From Pseudomonadota bacterium (GTDB lineage Bacteria > Pseudomonadota > Gammaproteobacteria > Burkholderiales > Burkholderiaceae_C), in contig JAIUOW010000008.1 of NCBI GenBank assembly GCA_020161775.1, positions 1 to 64,000 of the forward strand: a stretch of 64,000 nt of DNA, written 5' to 3'. The notes under the pieces are model-generated. The model made no database searches. It was not told the origin of the DNA and worked only from the letters and a program-made list of their open reading frames with translations. Positions 18,105 through 26,938 of this stretch are shown one piece after another; the stretch's first letter is position 1, and every line of letters begins with the position of its first letter. Made by a program: the position numbers and the translations under genes.

Positions 18105-21100
18105 ATGACAGACTTCCGCACCCTTGCCCAGTTGTCGTCAGACGCCCTGCTCGTGGTCAATGACGCGGGCACCATCGCCTATGCCAACGATGCCGCGCAC
18201 GACCTGCTGGCGCCACCTGGCGCGGCGCTCGCGGGCCGCGCGGCCGCCACGCTCTGGCATCCCGACCCGCGGGACGACCCGAACGCGTGGGACAGCCAGG
18301 GCCGGCTACAGCCCCTGCAGATCATGGGCACCAGCGGCCCCGCCGCGGGCGCCGCGCTGGCACTCAGCGGCCTGCGCGAGCCCGCGCCGTCCGGCCACAC
18401 GCTCTACCTGAAGGCACGGCTCGCGCAACCTGCCACGCAAGCGGCACCGCACGGACTGGCCGCGCGCGTGCGCACCGCGCTGGCCCTGAGCACGGACGCC
18501 GCAATGGTGGTGGACGCGCAGACGCTGGCCTTCCTGGATGCCAACGCCGCGGCCTGCGAACTGATGGGCATGACACGCGAACAGGTGCTGGCGCGTGGCC
18601 CCACCCACCTGCGGCGCCGCGACGGCACGGGCACCGAGGACTTTCACGCGCTGTATGCGCAGCTCATTGCGCGTTCGCCCCAGGCCCTGACGCACGAATA
18701 CGACTTCATCGCCGGCGACGGCCGCGTCATCCCGGTGGCCACCACCCGCCAGGCGCTGAACATGGACGGGCGCTGGCTGATCTTCATCACCTGGCTCGAC
18801 ATCACCGCGCGCAAGCAGGAGCAGCGCCGCCTGGAGCGGATCACCGCGGCCTTTGACGCGTCGGGCGATGCCATCTACATCATCGACCCGGACACTTTCA
18901 CCTATGTGGACGTGAACGAAGCCGCCGCCCGGCTGCACGGCATGTCGCGCGACGAACTGCGCGCGCTGGGCGTGCGCGGTGCATTTCCGGACCGCTTTGA
19001 CGACGCCGGCCTGCGCGCGCGCTACGACGACCTGATCGCCCGCCACCCGCAAGCCGTGACGGAGGAACGCCAGGTGCCGCGCGCCGACGGCCGCCTGGTG
19101 TGGGCGGAATCGATCCGCCGGGCCGTCCAGGTCGATGGCCAGTGGCTGGTGATCAGCGTGATGCGCGAGATCACCGAGCGCAAGACGGCACAGAGCCGCA
19201 TCGAGCGCCTGGCCGCCGTGGTGAACATGAGCCCCGACGCCGTGATGCTGGTGGACCGCGCGACCATGCAGGTCATCGACGTCAACGCCGCGGCCTGCGC
19301 CATGCATGGCTGCACCCGCGACGAGCTGATGGCGCTGCCGGTGCACCTGACACTGAAAGACACGACGCGCGAGACGCTGGAGGCCAGGTACGACGCCGTG
19401 ATCGCCCGCACGCCCGAGGTCGTTCACGAGGAAGTTGTCGAACGGCGGCCCGACGGTGGCACGTTCAGTGCCGAGGTCCGGCGCCAGGCCCTGCGCTCGG
19501 ACGGCGCCTGGATCATGGTGGTGACCGTGCGGGACCTGAGCGAAAGCAAGGCCGCGCAGGCGCAGCTGGAGCTGATGCACGAGGCGATCAACGCGGCGCC
19601 GGACGCCATCGTGGTGATTGATCCGCACACGCTTGAGTACCTGGACGTCAACGAAGCCACGGCGCAGATGTATGGCACCACGCGCGAACAGCTGCTCGCG
19701 CGCGGCGCGCGGGGAGGCATCCGGGGCGACGCCAGCGACGCGCAGATGCGCCAGTTCTACGCCGGCATCATCGCCCGGGCGCCCCAGGCCTGCACAGAGG
19801 AAGTTCCCACACGCATCAACGGCCACGACGTGGTCCTGGAGTTCACCCGCAGGGCCGTCAACCTGAATGGCCGCTGGCTGGTCGTCAGCGTCAACCGCGA
19901 CATCACCGAACGCAAGGCAGCCCAGCAGCGCGCCGAACGCTTCGCGGCCGTCGTCAACCTGAGCGCCGACGCCGTGTTCGTGGTGGACCGCGCGACGCTG
20001 CGCATCATCGATGTCAATGAAGCCGCCTGCCGCATGTACGGCCGCGACCGGGATGCGATGCTGTCGCTGCCGCCAAACGCCAACCGGCCCGGCATGGACA
20101 CGACGCAGCTGGAGCAGCTGTACGACGAGACGATCGCGCGGTCGCCGCAAATCCACCACATGGAACACGAGGCGCTGCGCGCTGACGGCACGGTCTTCCA
20201 GGCGGAAACACACCGCATGGCCTTCCAGTCCGACGGCCAGTGGCTGATCCTTGCGACGGTGCGCGACATCACCGACCGAAAGCGCGCCGAGGGTGAAATA
20301 CGCCAACGCGTGGCCGAACTGGAGCTGCTGCGCGAAGCCTACAACGCGGCGGTGGACGCGATCCTGATCGCGGACCCCGAAACGCTCGCCTACTACGACA
20401 TGAACGATGCCGCCGTGCAACTGCTGGGCGTGTCGCGCGAGGCGCTGCTGGCCGGTGGCGTGGAGGCCAGCTATTACTCCACCGCCAGCGAGCCATTTGA
20501 CGCGGTGCGCCTGCGCAAGGGCTACCGCTACGTGATCTCGCGCGCGCCCGAGGCCGTGATTGACGTGCGCACGATCAAGCCGCTGGGCCTGGGCGGGCGG
20601 GACACCGTTATCGAATTCTCCCGACGCGGAGTCAGCGTGCAGGGGCGCTGGGTGGTGGTCACGCTCATGCGCGACATCACCGCGCAATGCCGCGCCGAGG
20701 AGGAAATCCGCCAGCGCGTGGCCGAGCTGACCCGCTCCAACCAGGAGCTGGAACAGTTTGCCTACGTCACCTCGCACGACCTTTCGGAGCCGCTGCGCAT
20801 GGTGGCCAGCTACACGCAGCTGCTGTCCAGGCGCTACGCCGACAAGTTCGACGACGACGGGCGCGAGTTCATCAAGTACGCGGTGGACGGCGCACAGCGC
20901 ATGAAGCAGCTGATCGACGACCTGCTCATGTATTCCCGGGCAGGCCGCTCGCGCGCGCCCATGCGCATGATGCGGCTGGACCGCGCGCTGGATGACGCGC
21001 TGGCCAACCTGGCCCATGCCATCGAGCGCAACGGCGCCACCATCGAGCGTGGCCCCATGCCAGAGCTGGTGTGCGAGAAGGCCGGCCTTACCCAGGTGTT

Positions 21101-21428
21101 CCAGAACCTGGTGGGCAACGCGATCAAGTTCCGCGGCGACGCCGCGCCGGTGGTGCGCATCGCCGCCACCGAAGACGATCAGTTCTGGACCCTCTCGGTG
21201 GCTGACAACGGCATCGGCATCGCACCCGAGTATTTCCAGCGTATCTTCATCATCTTCCAGCGCCTGCACTCGCGCTCGAAGTACGAAGGAACGGGCATTG
21301 GCCTGTCCATCTGCAAGAAGATCGTCGAACGTCACGGCGGGCAGATCACCGTGACCTGCGGGCCTGGTCAGGGCACCACCTTCAGCTTCACGCTGTCCAA
21401 GTCACTCCCCGAAAGCGAGCCATCATGA
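18105..21428 (+). CDS. Sensor histidine kinase with seven tandem PAS domains
   Basis: A 1107-residue kinase without membrane segments, hence cytoplasmic. Residues from about 5 to 870 are seven consecutive PAS units of about 120-130 residues, each starting like 'SPDAVMLVDRATMQVIDVNA' and ending in an ITERK-type linker. The HisKA domain has VTSHDLSEPLRM with phospho-acceptor His891; the ATPase domain has NLVGNAIKF (N box), DNGIGIAPEYF (G1) and GTGIGLSICKKI (G2). The SHDLxEPLRM style is that of phytochrome-like kinases, but no GAF/PHY domain is present. The start at 18105 has no clear Shine-Dalgarno. It overlaps the next regulator by 4 nt. Confidence 0.9.
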   Translation: MTDFRTLAQLSSDALLVVNDAGTIAYANDAAHDLLAPPGAALAGRAAATLWHPDPRDDPNAWDSQGRLQPLQIMGTSGPAAGAALALSGLREPAPSGHTLYLKARLAQPATQAAPHGLAARVRTALALSTDAAMVVDAQTLAFLDANAAACELMGMTREQVLARGPTHLRRRDGTGTEDFHALYAQLIARSPQALTHEYDFIAGDGRVIPVATTRQALNMDGRWLIFITWLDITARKQEQRRLERITAAFDASGDAIYIIDPDTFTYVDVNEAAARLHGMSRDELRALGVRGAFPDRFDDAGLRARYDDLIARHPQAVTEERQVPRADGRLVWAESIRRAVQVDGQWLVISVMREITERKTAQSRIERLAAVVNMSPDAVMLVDRATMQVIDVNAAACAMHGCTRDELMALPVHLTLKDTTRETLEARYDAVIARTPEVVHEEVVERRPDGGTFSAEVRRQALRSDGAWIMVVTVRDLSESKAAQAQLELMHEAINAAPDAIVVIDPHTLEYLDVNEATAQMYGTTREQLLARGARGGIRGDASDAQMRQFYAGIIARAPQACTEEVPTRINGHDVVLEFTRRAVNLNGRWLVVSVNRDITERKAAQQRAERFAAVVNLSADAVFVVDRATLRIIDVNEAACRMYGRDRDAMLSLPPNANRPGMDTTQLEQLYDETIARSPQIHHMEHEALRADGTVFQAETHRMAFQSDGQWLILATVRDITDRKRAEGEIRQRVAELELLREAYNAAVDAILIADPETLAYYDMNDAAVQLLGVSREALLAGGVEASYYSTASEPFDAVRLRKGYRYVISRAPEAVIDVRTIKPLGLGGRDTVIEFSRRGVSVQGRWVVVTLMRDITAQCRAEEEIRQRVAELTRSNQELEQFAYVTSHDLSEPLRMVASYTQLLSRRYADKFDDDGREFIKYAVDGAQRMKQLIDDLLMYSRAGRSRAPMRMMRLDRALDDALANLAHAIERNGATIERGPMPELVCEKAGLTQVFQNLVGNAIKFRGDAAPVVRIAATEDDQFWTLSVADNGIGIAPEYFQRIFIIFQRLHSRSKYEGTGIGLSICKKIVERHGGQITVTCGPGQGTTFSFTLSKSLPESEPS

Positions 21429-21883
21429 ACGTCGACGTCGCACCCAAGCCCCTGGACATCCTGCTGGTGGAAGACAACCCCGGCGACATGCGCCTGACCG
21501 TGGAGGCCCTGCGCGAAGGCAAGGTCCTGTGCAAGCTGCACTGGGTGGAGGACGGCGTGGAGGCGCTGGATTTCCTGTACCGGCGCGGCAAGCACGTGGA
21601 CGCGGCACGGCCAGACCTGATCCTGCTGGACCTGAACCTGCCGCGCATGGACGGGCGCGAGGTGCTCCAGCACATCAAGACCGACGCCCAGCTGCGCCGC
21701 ATCCCGGTGGTGATCCTCACGACCTCCAAGGCCGAGGAGGACATCCTGCGCAGCTACGACCTGTACGCCAACTGCTACGTGACCAAATCGCCGGTGAACT
21801 TTGACAACTTCATCGAGGTGATCCGCTCGATTGACCGCTTCTGGCTGGCGCTGGTCACGCTGCCGCCCAAGTCCGACGAATGA
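21425..21883 (+). CDS. Rcp1-like single-domain response regulator
   Basis: A 152-residue stand-alone REC protein. ILLVEDNPGDMRLTVEAL has the acidic pair, LILLDLNLPRMDGREVL the phospho-acceptor Asp69, VVILTTSKAEEDI the switch threonine, and CYVTKSPVNFDNF the conserved lysine. The VEDNPGD opening and long C-terminal helix are typical of regulators partnering phytochrome-like kinases. ATGA overlap with the upstream kinase indicates coupled expression and a likely cognate pair. With no output domain it should relay phosphate or bind a partner, such as the hybrid kinase next door. Confidence 0.92.
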   Translation: MNVDVAPKPLDILLVEDNPGDMRLTVEALREGKVLCKLHWVEDGVEALDFLYRRGKHVDAARPDLILLDLNLPRMDGREVLQHIKTDAQLRRIPVVILTTSKAEEDILRSYDLYANCYVTKSPVNFDNFIEVIRSIDRFWLALVTLPPKSDE

Positions 21884-21893
21884 CGGGGCCCCC

Positions 21894-24185
21894 GTGAGCC
21901 GCGACGCGCAACGCATCCTGCTGGTGGAGGACAACCCCGGCGACGCGCGGCTGATCCGCGAGCTGCTGGTGGATGAGATCGGCCGCGCCGCGTTCGACAT
22001 GCAGGTGGCCGAGTCGCTGCACGACGCGCTTGGCGCGCTGGATGTGGCGCTGCCCGATGTGGTGTTCCTGGACCTGTCGCTGCCCGACAGCTTCGGGCTG
22101 GAGACACTCTACCGGCTGCAAAGCCGCGCGCCGGCGCTGCCCGTCATCGTCCTGACGGGCAACGAGGACCAGCAGCTGGCGCTGTCGGCCGTGAAGGCCG
22201 GCGCCCAGGACTACCTGGTCAAGAACGACCTGTCGGGCCGGCTGCTGGTCAAGACCATGAAGTACGCGCAGGAGCGCAAGGCCATCGAGGCATCGCTGCG
22301 CGTGAGCGAGGCGCGCTTTCGCAGCCTGGCCGATCTGTCGTCCGACTGGTATTGGGAGCAGGACGCGCTGCGGCGCCTGGCGTACCTGTCAGAGGGCTTT
22401 GCGGAAAAGTCTGGCCTGGACCCGCAGACCCTGCTGGGCCATAGCTGGTGGAACCTGGCGCGCGCCGGCGCCGAGGCGGACTGGGACGCCCTGCGCGCGG
22501 CGCTGGATGCGCGCCAGCCGTTCCATGACGTGGTGATCCGCTATCCCACCGACGGCGGCGACTCGCTGCACATCAGCATCAGCGGCGTGCCGGTGGCCGC
22601 CGAGGATGGCCAGACGGTGTACCGCGGGCTGGGCAAGGACGTGAGCGTGCGCGAACGCGCCGCCGCCGCCCTGCGCGGCAGCGAGGAGCGCTTTCGCCGC
22701 ATCATGGACACGGGGCGCGATGGCATCCTCATGACCGACGCCGAGGGACGCATCAGCTTCGCCAACCGTCGCGTGGCCACCATGCTGGGCTACGGGGAAA
22801 CCGAACTGACCGGCCTGCCCATGGACAGCCTCATGCATGAAACGCCGCTGCAGCCCGACGCCGCCGGCGGCGCGCAGGACGGCAGCGCGGGCGTGGCGCT
22901 GCGCCGCAAGGACGGCACCAGCCTGCTGGCGATGCAGACCGCCTACCCCGTACACGGCAAGGACGGCCAGCACGCGGGCACGCTGGCCATCGTCACCGAC
23001 ATCACATCATTCAAGCAGCGCGAGGAGCGCGTGCAGCAGCTCGCGGTGCTGGCCGCGCAAAAGAGCGAGGCCGAGCGTGCCAGCGCGGCCAAATCGCGTT
23101 TCATGGCCGCGGTCAGCCACGATCTGCGCCAGCCCATGCATGCGCTGGGCCTGTTCCTGGAGGACCTGAAAAGCGCGCCGCTGCCGCCGCAGGCACGCCC
23201 GCTGGTGGAGCACATGGAGTCCGCCCTGCATTCCACCCAGTCACTGCTGGACGCAATCCTGGTCATGTCACGGCTGGAAAGCGGGCTGATCGCGCCCAAC
23301 CGCATGGCGCTGCCGCTGCAGCCGATGCTGCAGCGGGTCCAGCGGGCCTTCACGGCCGTGGCGCAGAAGAAAAACCTGCGGCTGTCGGTGATGCCCAGCC
23401 GCGCCGTCGTCTTCAGCGACCCGGCCCTGCTGGAGCGCATCCTGGCCAACCTGGTGTCCAACGCGTTGCGCTACACCGACAGGGGTGGCGTGGTGCTGGG
23501 CTGCCGCACGCGCGGCGACACGCTGCGCATTGAGGTCTGGGACACCGGGCTGGGCATCGCCCCTGAGCACCAGGACGCGATCTTCCGGGAATTCTTCCGG
23601 CTGGAACGCGCAGGCGAAAACCGCGGCGGCCTGGGCCTGGGGCTGGCCATCGTGCGCAGCTGCACGCAGCTTCTGGGCCATACCGTGTCACTGCATTCAG
23701 TGCCAGGGCGGGGATCGCGATTTTCACTGCAGGTGCCGCTGGGGCAAATACCCTCCCACGCGCTGGCAGAGCCGGACCTGATGGCAGAGGACGACAGCGG
23801 CCCTGCCACCTTTGCCGGCGTGCGCGTGGTGGTGGTGGACGACGACGCCGTGATCCTGGAACGCACCGCACGGCTGCTGGAGCGCTGGGGCTGCCAGGTC
23901 ATCATGGCGGCATCAGGCCCGCAGGCCGAGGCACTGCTGGCCCGCGAAACCGCCGCGCCCGACCTCATCATTTCGGACCTGCGGCTGGACCATGGCGAGC
24001 TGGGCACCGAGGTCGTACAGCGCCTGCGCGCGAAGCTGCGGCCCAACCTGCCCGCGCTGCTGCTCACCGGCGACACATCGCTACAGACTGCGCGCGACGT
24101 CCGCCGCAGCGGCCTCACCCTGCTGTACAAGCCCGTGCCGCCCGCCAAGCTGCGCATCGTCATGAAGAACCTGCTGGGTACCTGA
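21894..24185 (+). CDS. Hybrid sensor kinase: REC-PAS-PAS-HisKA-HATPase-REC
   Basis: GTG start at 21894 (VSRDAQRILLVEDNPGDARL), 10 nt after the upstream stop; 763 residues. Order: N-terminal receiver (Asp60 in VVFLDLSLPDS), two PAS domains (about 150-390), HisKA with AVSHDLRQPMHALGLF (His409), ATPase with NLVSNALRYTDRGGV and GGLGLGLAIVRSC, then a C-terminal receiver (Asp695 in IISDLRLDHGE). Receivers at both ends suggest it takes input from the seven-PAS kinase or its Rcp partner and passes phosphate on. The last 105 nt overlap the convergent monooxygenase gene. Confidence 0.9.
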   Translation: MSRDAQRILLVEDNPGDARLIRELLVDEIGRAAFDMQVAESLHDALGALDVALPDVVFLDLSLPDSFGLETLYRLQSRAPALPVIVLTGNEDQQLALSAVKAGAQDYLVKNDLSGRLLVKTMKYAQERKAIEASLRVSEARFRSLADLSSDWYWEQDALRRLAYLSEGFAEKSGLDPQTLLGHSWWNLARAGAEADWDALRAALDARQPFHDVVIRYPTDGGDSLHISISGVPVAAEDGQTVYRGLGKDVSVRERAAAALRGSEERFRRIMDTGRDGILMTDAEGRISFANRRVATMLGYGETELTGLPMDSLMHETPLQPDAAGGAQDGSAGVALRRKDGTSLLAMQTAYPVHGKDGQHAGTLAIVTDITSFKQREERVQQLAVLAAQKSEAERASAAKSRFMAAVSHDLRQPMHALGLFLEDLKSAPLPPQARPLVEHMESALHSTQSLLDAILVMSRLESGLIAPNRMALPLQPMLQRVQRAFTAVAQKKNLRLSVMPSRAVVFSDPALLERILANLVSNALRYTDRGGVVLGCRTRGDTLRIEVWDTGLGIAPEHQDAIFREFFRLERAGENRGGLGLGLAIVRSCTQLLGHTVSLHSVPGRGSRFSLQVPLGQIPSHALAEPDLMAEDDSGPATFAGVRVVVVDDDAVILERTARLLERWGCQVIMAASGPQAEALLARETAAPDLIISDLRLDHGELGTEVVQRLRAKLRPNLPALLLTGDTSLQTARDVRRSGLTLLYKPVPPAKLRIVMKNLLGT

Positions 24186-25844
24186 CCCGGCGCCGCACAG
24201 CACGGCCGCCAGCGCGCCCGCATCCAGCGGCAACGCATCACCACGCCACACCACATGCTGGTCGGCGCGGCACAGCACCAGCTTGTGCCGGTAGGCATCG
24301 GGTATCGCATCGCGCGCCTGCGCATCCAGCACCGCCAGCGGCATGCCACGCGCCTGGGCTGCGGCCACCAGGGGCGTCACATCAGCCCGTGCGTCCAGCC
24401 GCAGCAGCGTGTAGCCGGGGCCAAAGGCGTCGTACAGCGAGCGGCCATCAGCCAGCCAGAAATGCGGCGCGCGGCAGCCCGGCACGGTGGACGGCGTGAA
24501 GCTGCCCATGGTGTAGGGCGGCGGCGCCTCGCCATCGGCCACGATCACGGGCGAGCCGCCGTAGTAGTAGCCAAAATTCAGCCCCGCGCAGCAGAACTGC
24601 TGCACGTTCAGGTCATAGGACTCCTGGCCGATGCGCGCGCGCTCGGCGGCGCCGGCATCGTCGTCCGCCTCGATGTTGGGCGGCACGGCGCTGCGTGCGC
24701 GGATCATCTTCTGCGCATGGTCCATGGCAAAGTGCGACACCTGCTCGGTGATGGGCTGGCGCTCGGCCTCGTACGCATCCAGGATGGCCTCCTCGCCCCA
24801 GCCCTGCACGCGCGCGGCCAGCAGCCACGACAGATGGATCGCGTCGGCGATGCCTGCGTTCATGCCGTAGCCGGCATAGGGCACCCACAGGTGCGCGGCA
24901 TCCCCCGCAATGAACACGTTGCGGTCGCGAAAGCGGTTGGCCACCAGGCGGCGGCCCACCCAGTCTTCCTTGCTGATGACTTCGTACTCAAAATCAGCGC
25001 CCACACCCAGGATCTGGCGGATCGACCAGTCGCGGTCCACCGAATCAAACTCGGGCTCGTGGGCGTTCAGGTGGTTGTGCACCAGCCAGGTCTCTTGCCC
25101 GTCGATGGCGAACACCGTGCCGCAACGGCGCGGGTTGACCGAGTAGTACGACCAGGCCGGCTTGCCGGGAATCAGGGCGCGCAGCCTGGGCGCGCGGATC
25201 CAGGTGGACTGCACGCGCTGGATCACCGGCGTGCCCTCCAGCTTCGCCCCCATCTGCTTGCGCACGGGGGACGCACCGCCGTCGCAGCCCACCAGGTAGC
25301 GCGCGCGGATGGTGCGCGTGGTGTGTGCGTCCAGGTCCAGCGCCGTGGCTTCGACGCCGCTGGGTGTCTGGGTGAAGGTCGTGACCTGCGTGCGGTTGAG
25401 CAGCGTCACATTGGGCAGCGCCGCCGTGTGCTCCAGCAGGATCGGCTCCAGGTACACCTGGTTGATGCGGTGCGGCGGCTCGGGCGTAGGCCACCAGGCG
25501 TCGGGGCCTTCGGTCTCGGTGTAACGGTCACGCCGGCACGGGATGGGAATGCGCGTGAGCTCCTGCCCGGTGACGCTGGTGCGGAACACCACGTCGTTGG
25601 GGTAATCGGAGGGCAGCCCGGCGTCGCGCAGCTTGTGCGCCACGCCCAGGCGGCGAAACTGCTCCATGGTGCGGGCCGACACATGGTTGCACTTGACGTT
25701 GGGCGGTTCGGCGTAGCGGCGCAGCTCGGCCACCACCACTTTCACGCCGCGTCCGGCCAGGTCCATGGCCAGCGTCAGGCCCACCGGGCCGGCGCCCACC
25801 ACCATCACATCGCAGTCCAGCGGCTGCGTCATCTCTTTCGTCAT
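24081..25844 (-). CDS. FAD-dependent monooxygenase (aromatic-ring hydroxylase type)
   Basis: A 587-residue flavoprotein hydroxylase of the PheA/TfdB/MhpA-like group. The N-terminal Rossmann motif is VVGAGPVGLTLAMDLAGRG, the DG motif is YLVGCDGGASPVRKQMG, and the second FAD motif is VFIAGDAAHLWVPYAGYGMN. Such enzymes hydroxylate phenolic substrates with NAD(P)H and O2. The start at 25844 lies 5 nt past the Bug-gene stop. The last 30 or so residues are read antisense to the hybrid kinase and look unlike the family, as if the original stop was lost. Bug, LysR and tautomerase neighbours support a catabolic role; the substrate is unknown. Confidence 0.85.
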   Translation of the reverse strand: MTKEMTQPLDCDVMVVGAGPVGLTLAMDLAGRGVKVVVAELRRYAEPPNVKCNHVSARTMEQFRRLGVAHKLRDAGLPSDYPNDVVFRTSVTGQELTRIPIPCRRDRYTETEGPDAWWPTPEPPHRINQVYLEPILLEHTAALPNVTLLNRTQVTTFTQTPSGVEATALDLDAHTTRTIRARYLVGCDGGASPVRKQMGAKLEGTPVIQRVQSTWIRAPRLRALIPGKPAWSYYSVNPRRCGTVFAIDGQETWLVHNHLNAHEPEFDSVDRDWSIRQILGVGADFEYEVISKEDWVGRRLVANRFRDRNVFIAGDAAHLWVPYAGYGMNAGIADAIHLSWLLAARVQGWGEEAILDAYEAERQPITEQVSHFAMDHAQKMIRARSAVPPNIEADDDAGAAERARIGQESYDLNVQQFCCAGLNFGYYYGGSPVIVADGEAPPPYTMGSFTPSTVPGCRAPHFWLADGRSLYDAFGPGYTLLRLDARADVTPLVAAAQARGMPLAVLDAQARDAIPDAYRHKLVLCRADQHVVWRGDALPLDAGALAAVLCGAGSGTQQVLHDDAQLGGRHGLVQQGEAAAADVARSL

Positions 25845-25849
25845 TCGGT

Positions 25850-26848
25850 TCAGTCCAGCTTGATGTTGGCGGTCTTGATGACCCTGGACCACTTCTGCGT
25901 TTCGGCCTTGATGTAGGCGTCAAACGCCTGCGCGGTGCCGGGCGCGGGCTCCACGCCCAGGTTGCGCATGGCGGTCTTGATCGCGTCGTCGTTCAGCGCG
26001 GCCGTGATCTCGGCGTTCAGCCGCGCCACCACGGCGTCCGGCGTGCCGGCGGGCGCCACCACGCCAAACCAGCCGGTGGAGTCGTAACCGGACAGGCCGG
26101 CCTCGGACACCGTGGGCACGTCGGGCAGCATGGGCAGGCGCTGCGGGCTGGTCACGGCATAGGCCACCAGCTTGCCCGCCTTGATGTGCTGCAGGGCCGA
26201 GGGCAGATCCACCACGGCCAGCGGCACCTGGCCGGCCAGCACGTCCAGCGCGGCGGGGCCGGAGCCGCGGTACGGCACCTCGACCAGCTTCACATCGGCC
26301 ATCTGCGCGAACAGCGCCGCCGACAAGTGCATGGCCGTGCCGTTGCCACCGTGAGCGATCGACAGCTTGCCCGGCTGCGCCTTGGCCAGCGCCACCAGGT
26401 CCTTCTGGGTTTTGGCCGCCACCGACGGATTGCCAATGATCACGAAAGGAATGGCCGCCAGCATGCTCACCGGCTTGAGGTCCTTTTGCGGATCAAACGG
26501 CATCTGCGCATACAGGCTGCTGTTGGCGGCCAGCGCGCCCGCGGCACCCACGCCCAGCGTGTAGCCGTCGCCCGGCGCGGCCTTGGCCACCACCGTCAGG
26601 CCGATGTTGCCGCCCGCGCCGGGGCGGTTGTCCACCACCACCTGCTGGCCCAGCTTCTCGTTCAGGCGCGGCACCAGCATGCGCACCACGGCGTCGGCGC
26701 TGCCGCCGGGCGGGAAGGTCACGACCATGCGGATGGGTTTGGTGGGGTAGGCCGCGGTTTGCGAATGGACGGGCAACGTGGCCATCGCGCACAGCGCGAA
26801 TGCGAACGCAAAGCGGGCCACCGCAAGGCGGCGGGAAATAACGTGCAC
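25850..26848 (-). CDS. Tripartite tricarboxylate transporter (Bug/TctC) substrate-binding protein
   Basis: A 332-residue periplasmic binding protein with a signal peptide (basic start, then FAFAFALCAMATLPVHSQ). Bug-family hallmarks are YPTKPIRMVVTFPPGGSADAV, VDNRPGAGGNIGL and PAALDVLAGQVPLAVVDLPS. The GTG start at 26848 is chosen because AGGAGA precedes it by 5 nt; the ATG at 26893 has none and lies within the operator. No membrane subunits are nearby, as is common for orphan Bug proteins in Burkholderiales. It precedes the monooxygenase by 5 nt, so it probably binds that enzyme's substrate. Confidence 0.9.
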   Translation of the reverse strand: MHVISRRLAVARFAFAFALCAMATLPVHSQTAAYPTKPIRMVVTFPPGGSADAVVRMLVPRLNEKLGQQVVVDNRPGAGGNIGLTVVAKAAPGDGYTLGVGAAGALAANSSLYAQMPFDPQKDLKPVSMLAAIPFVIIGNPSVAAKTQKDLVALAKAQPGKLSIAHGGNGTAMHLSAALFAQMADVKLVEVPYRGSGPAALDVLAGQVPLAVVDLPSALQHIKAGKLVAYAVTSPQRLPMLPDVPTVSEAGLSGYDSTGWFGVVAPAGTPDAVVARLNAEITAALNDDAIKTAMRNLGVEPAPGTAQAFDAYIKAETQKWSRVIKTANIKLD

Positions 26849-26892
26849 GGCAGTCTCCTGATGTTGTTGTCCTTGATTGGAATCAAACTTCA

Positions 26893-26923
26893 TTCATTCG
26901 TAAATCGAAGAATTTCGAATGAA
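26893..26923. promoter_or_regulatory. Perfect inverted repeat between the Bug gene and its divergent LysR gene
   Basis: TTCATTCG (26893-26900) and CGAATGAA (26916-26923) are exact reverse complements separated by 15 nt in the AT-rich gap. This size and position fit a LysR-regulator binding site controlling both divergent promoters. A TATGAT (26925-26930) for the LysR gene follows immediately. Confidence 0.6.
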
Positions 26924-26938
26924 ATATGATTTAACCTC

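Noticed and set aside
18105..20730. DNA-level tandem repeat from recent PAS duplication
   Set aside because: The seven PAS units are diverged in sequence, sharing only short motifs, so they are protein-level repeats of old origin.
18306..21335. A 1009-codon open frame antisense to the seven-PAS kinase
   Set aside because: It is rich in His, Arg, Gln and Gly, has no domain, and mirrors the third-position GC bias of the kinase; the sense frame has clear PAS and kinase motifs.
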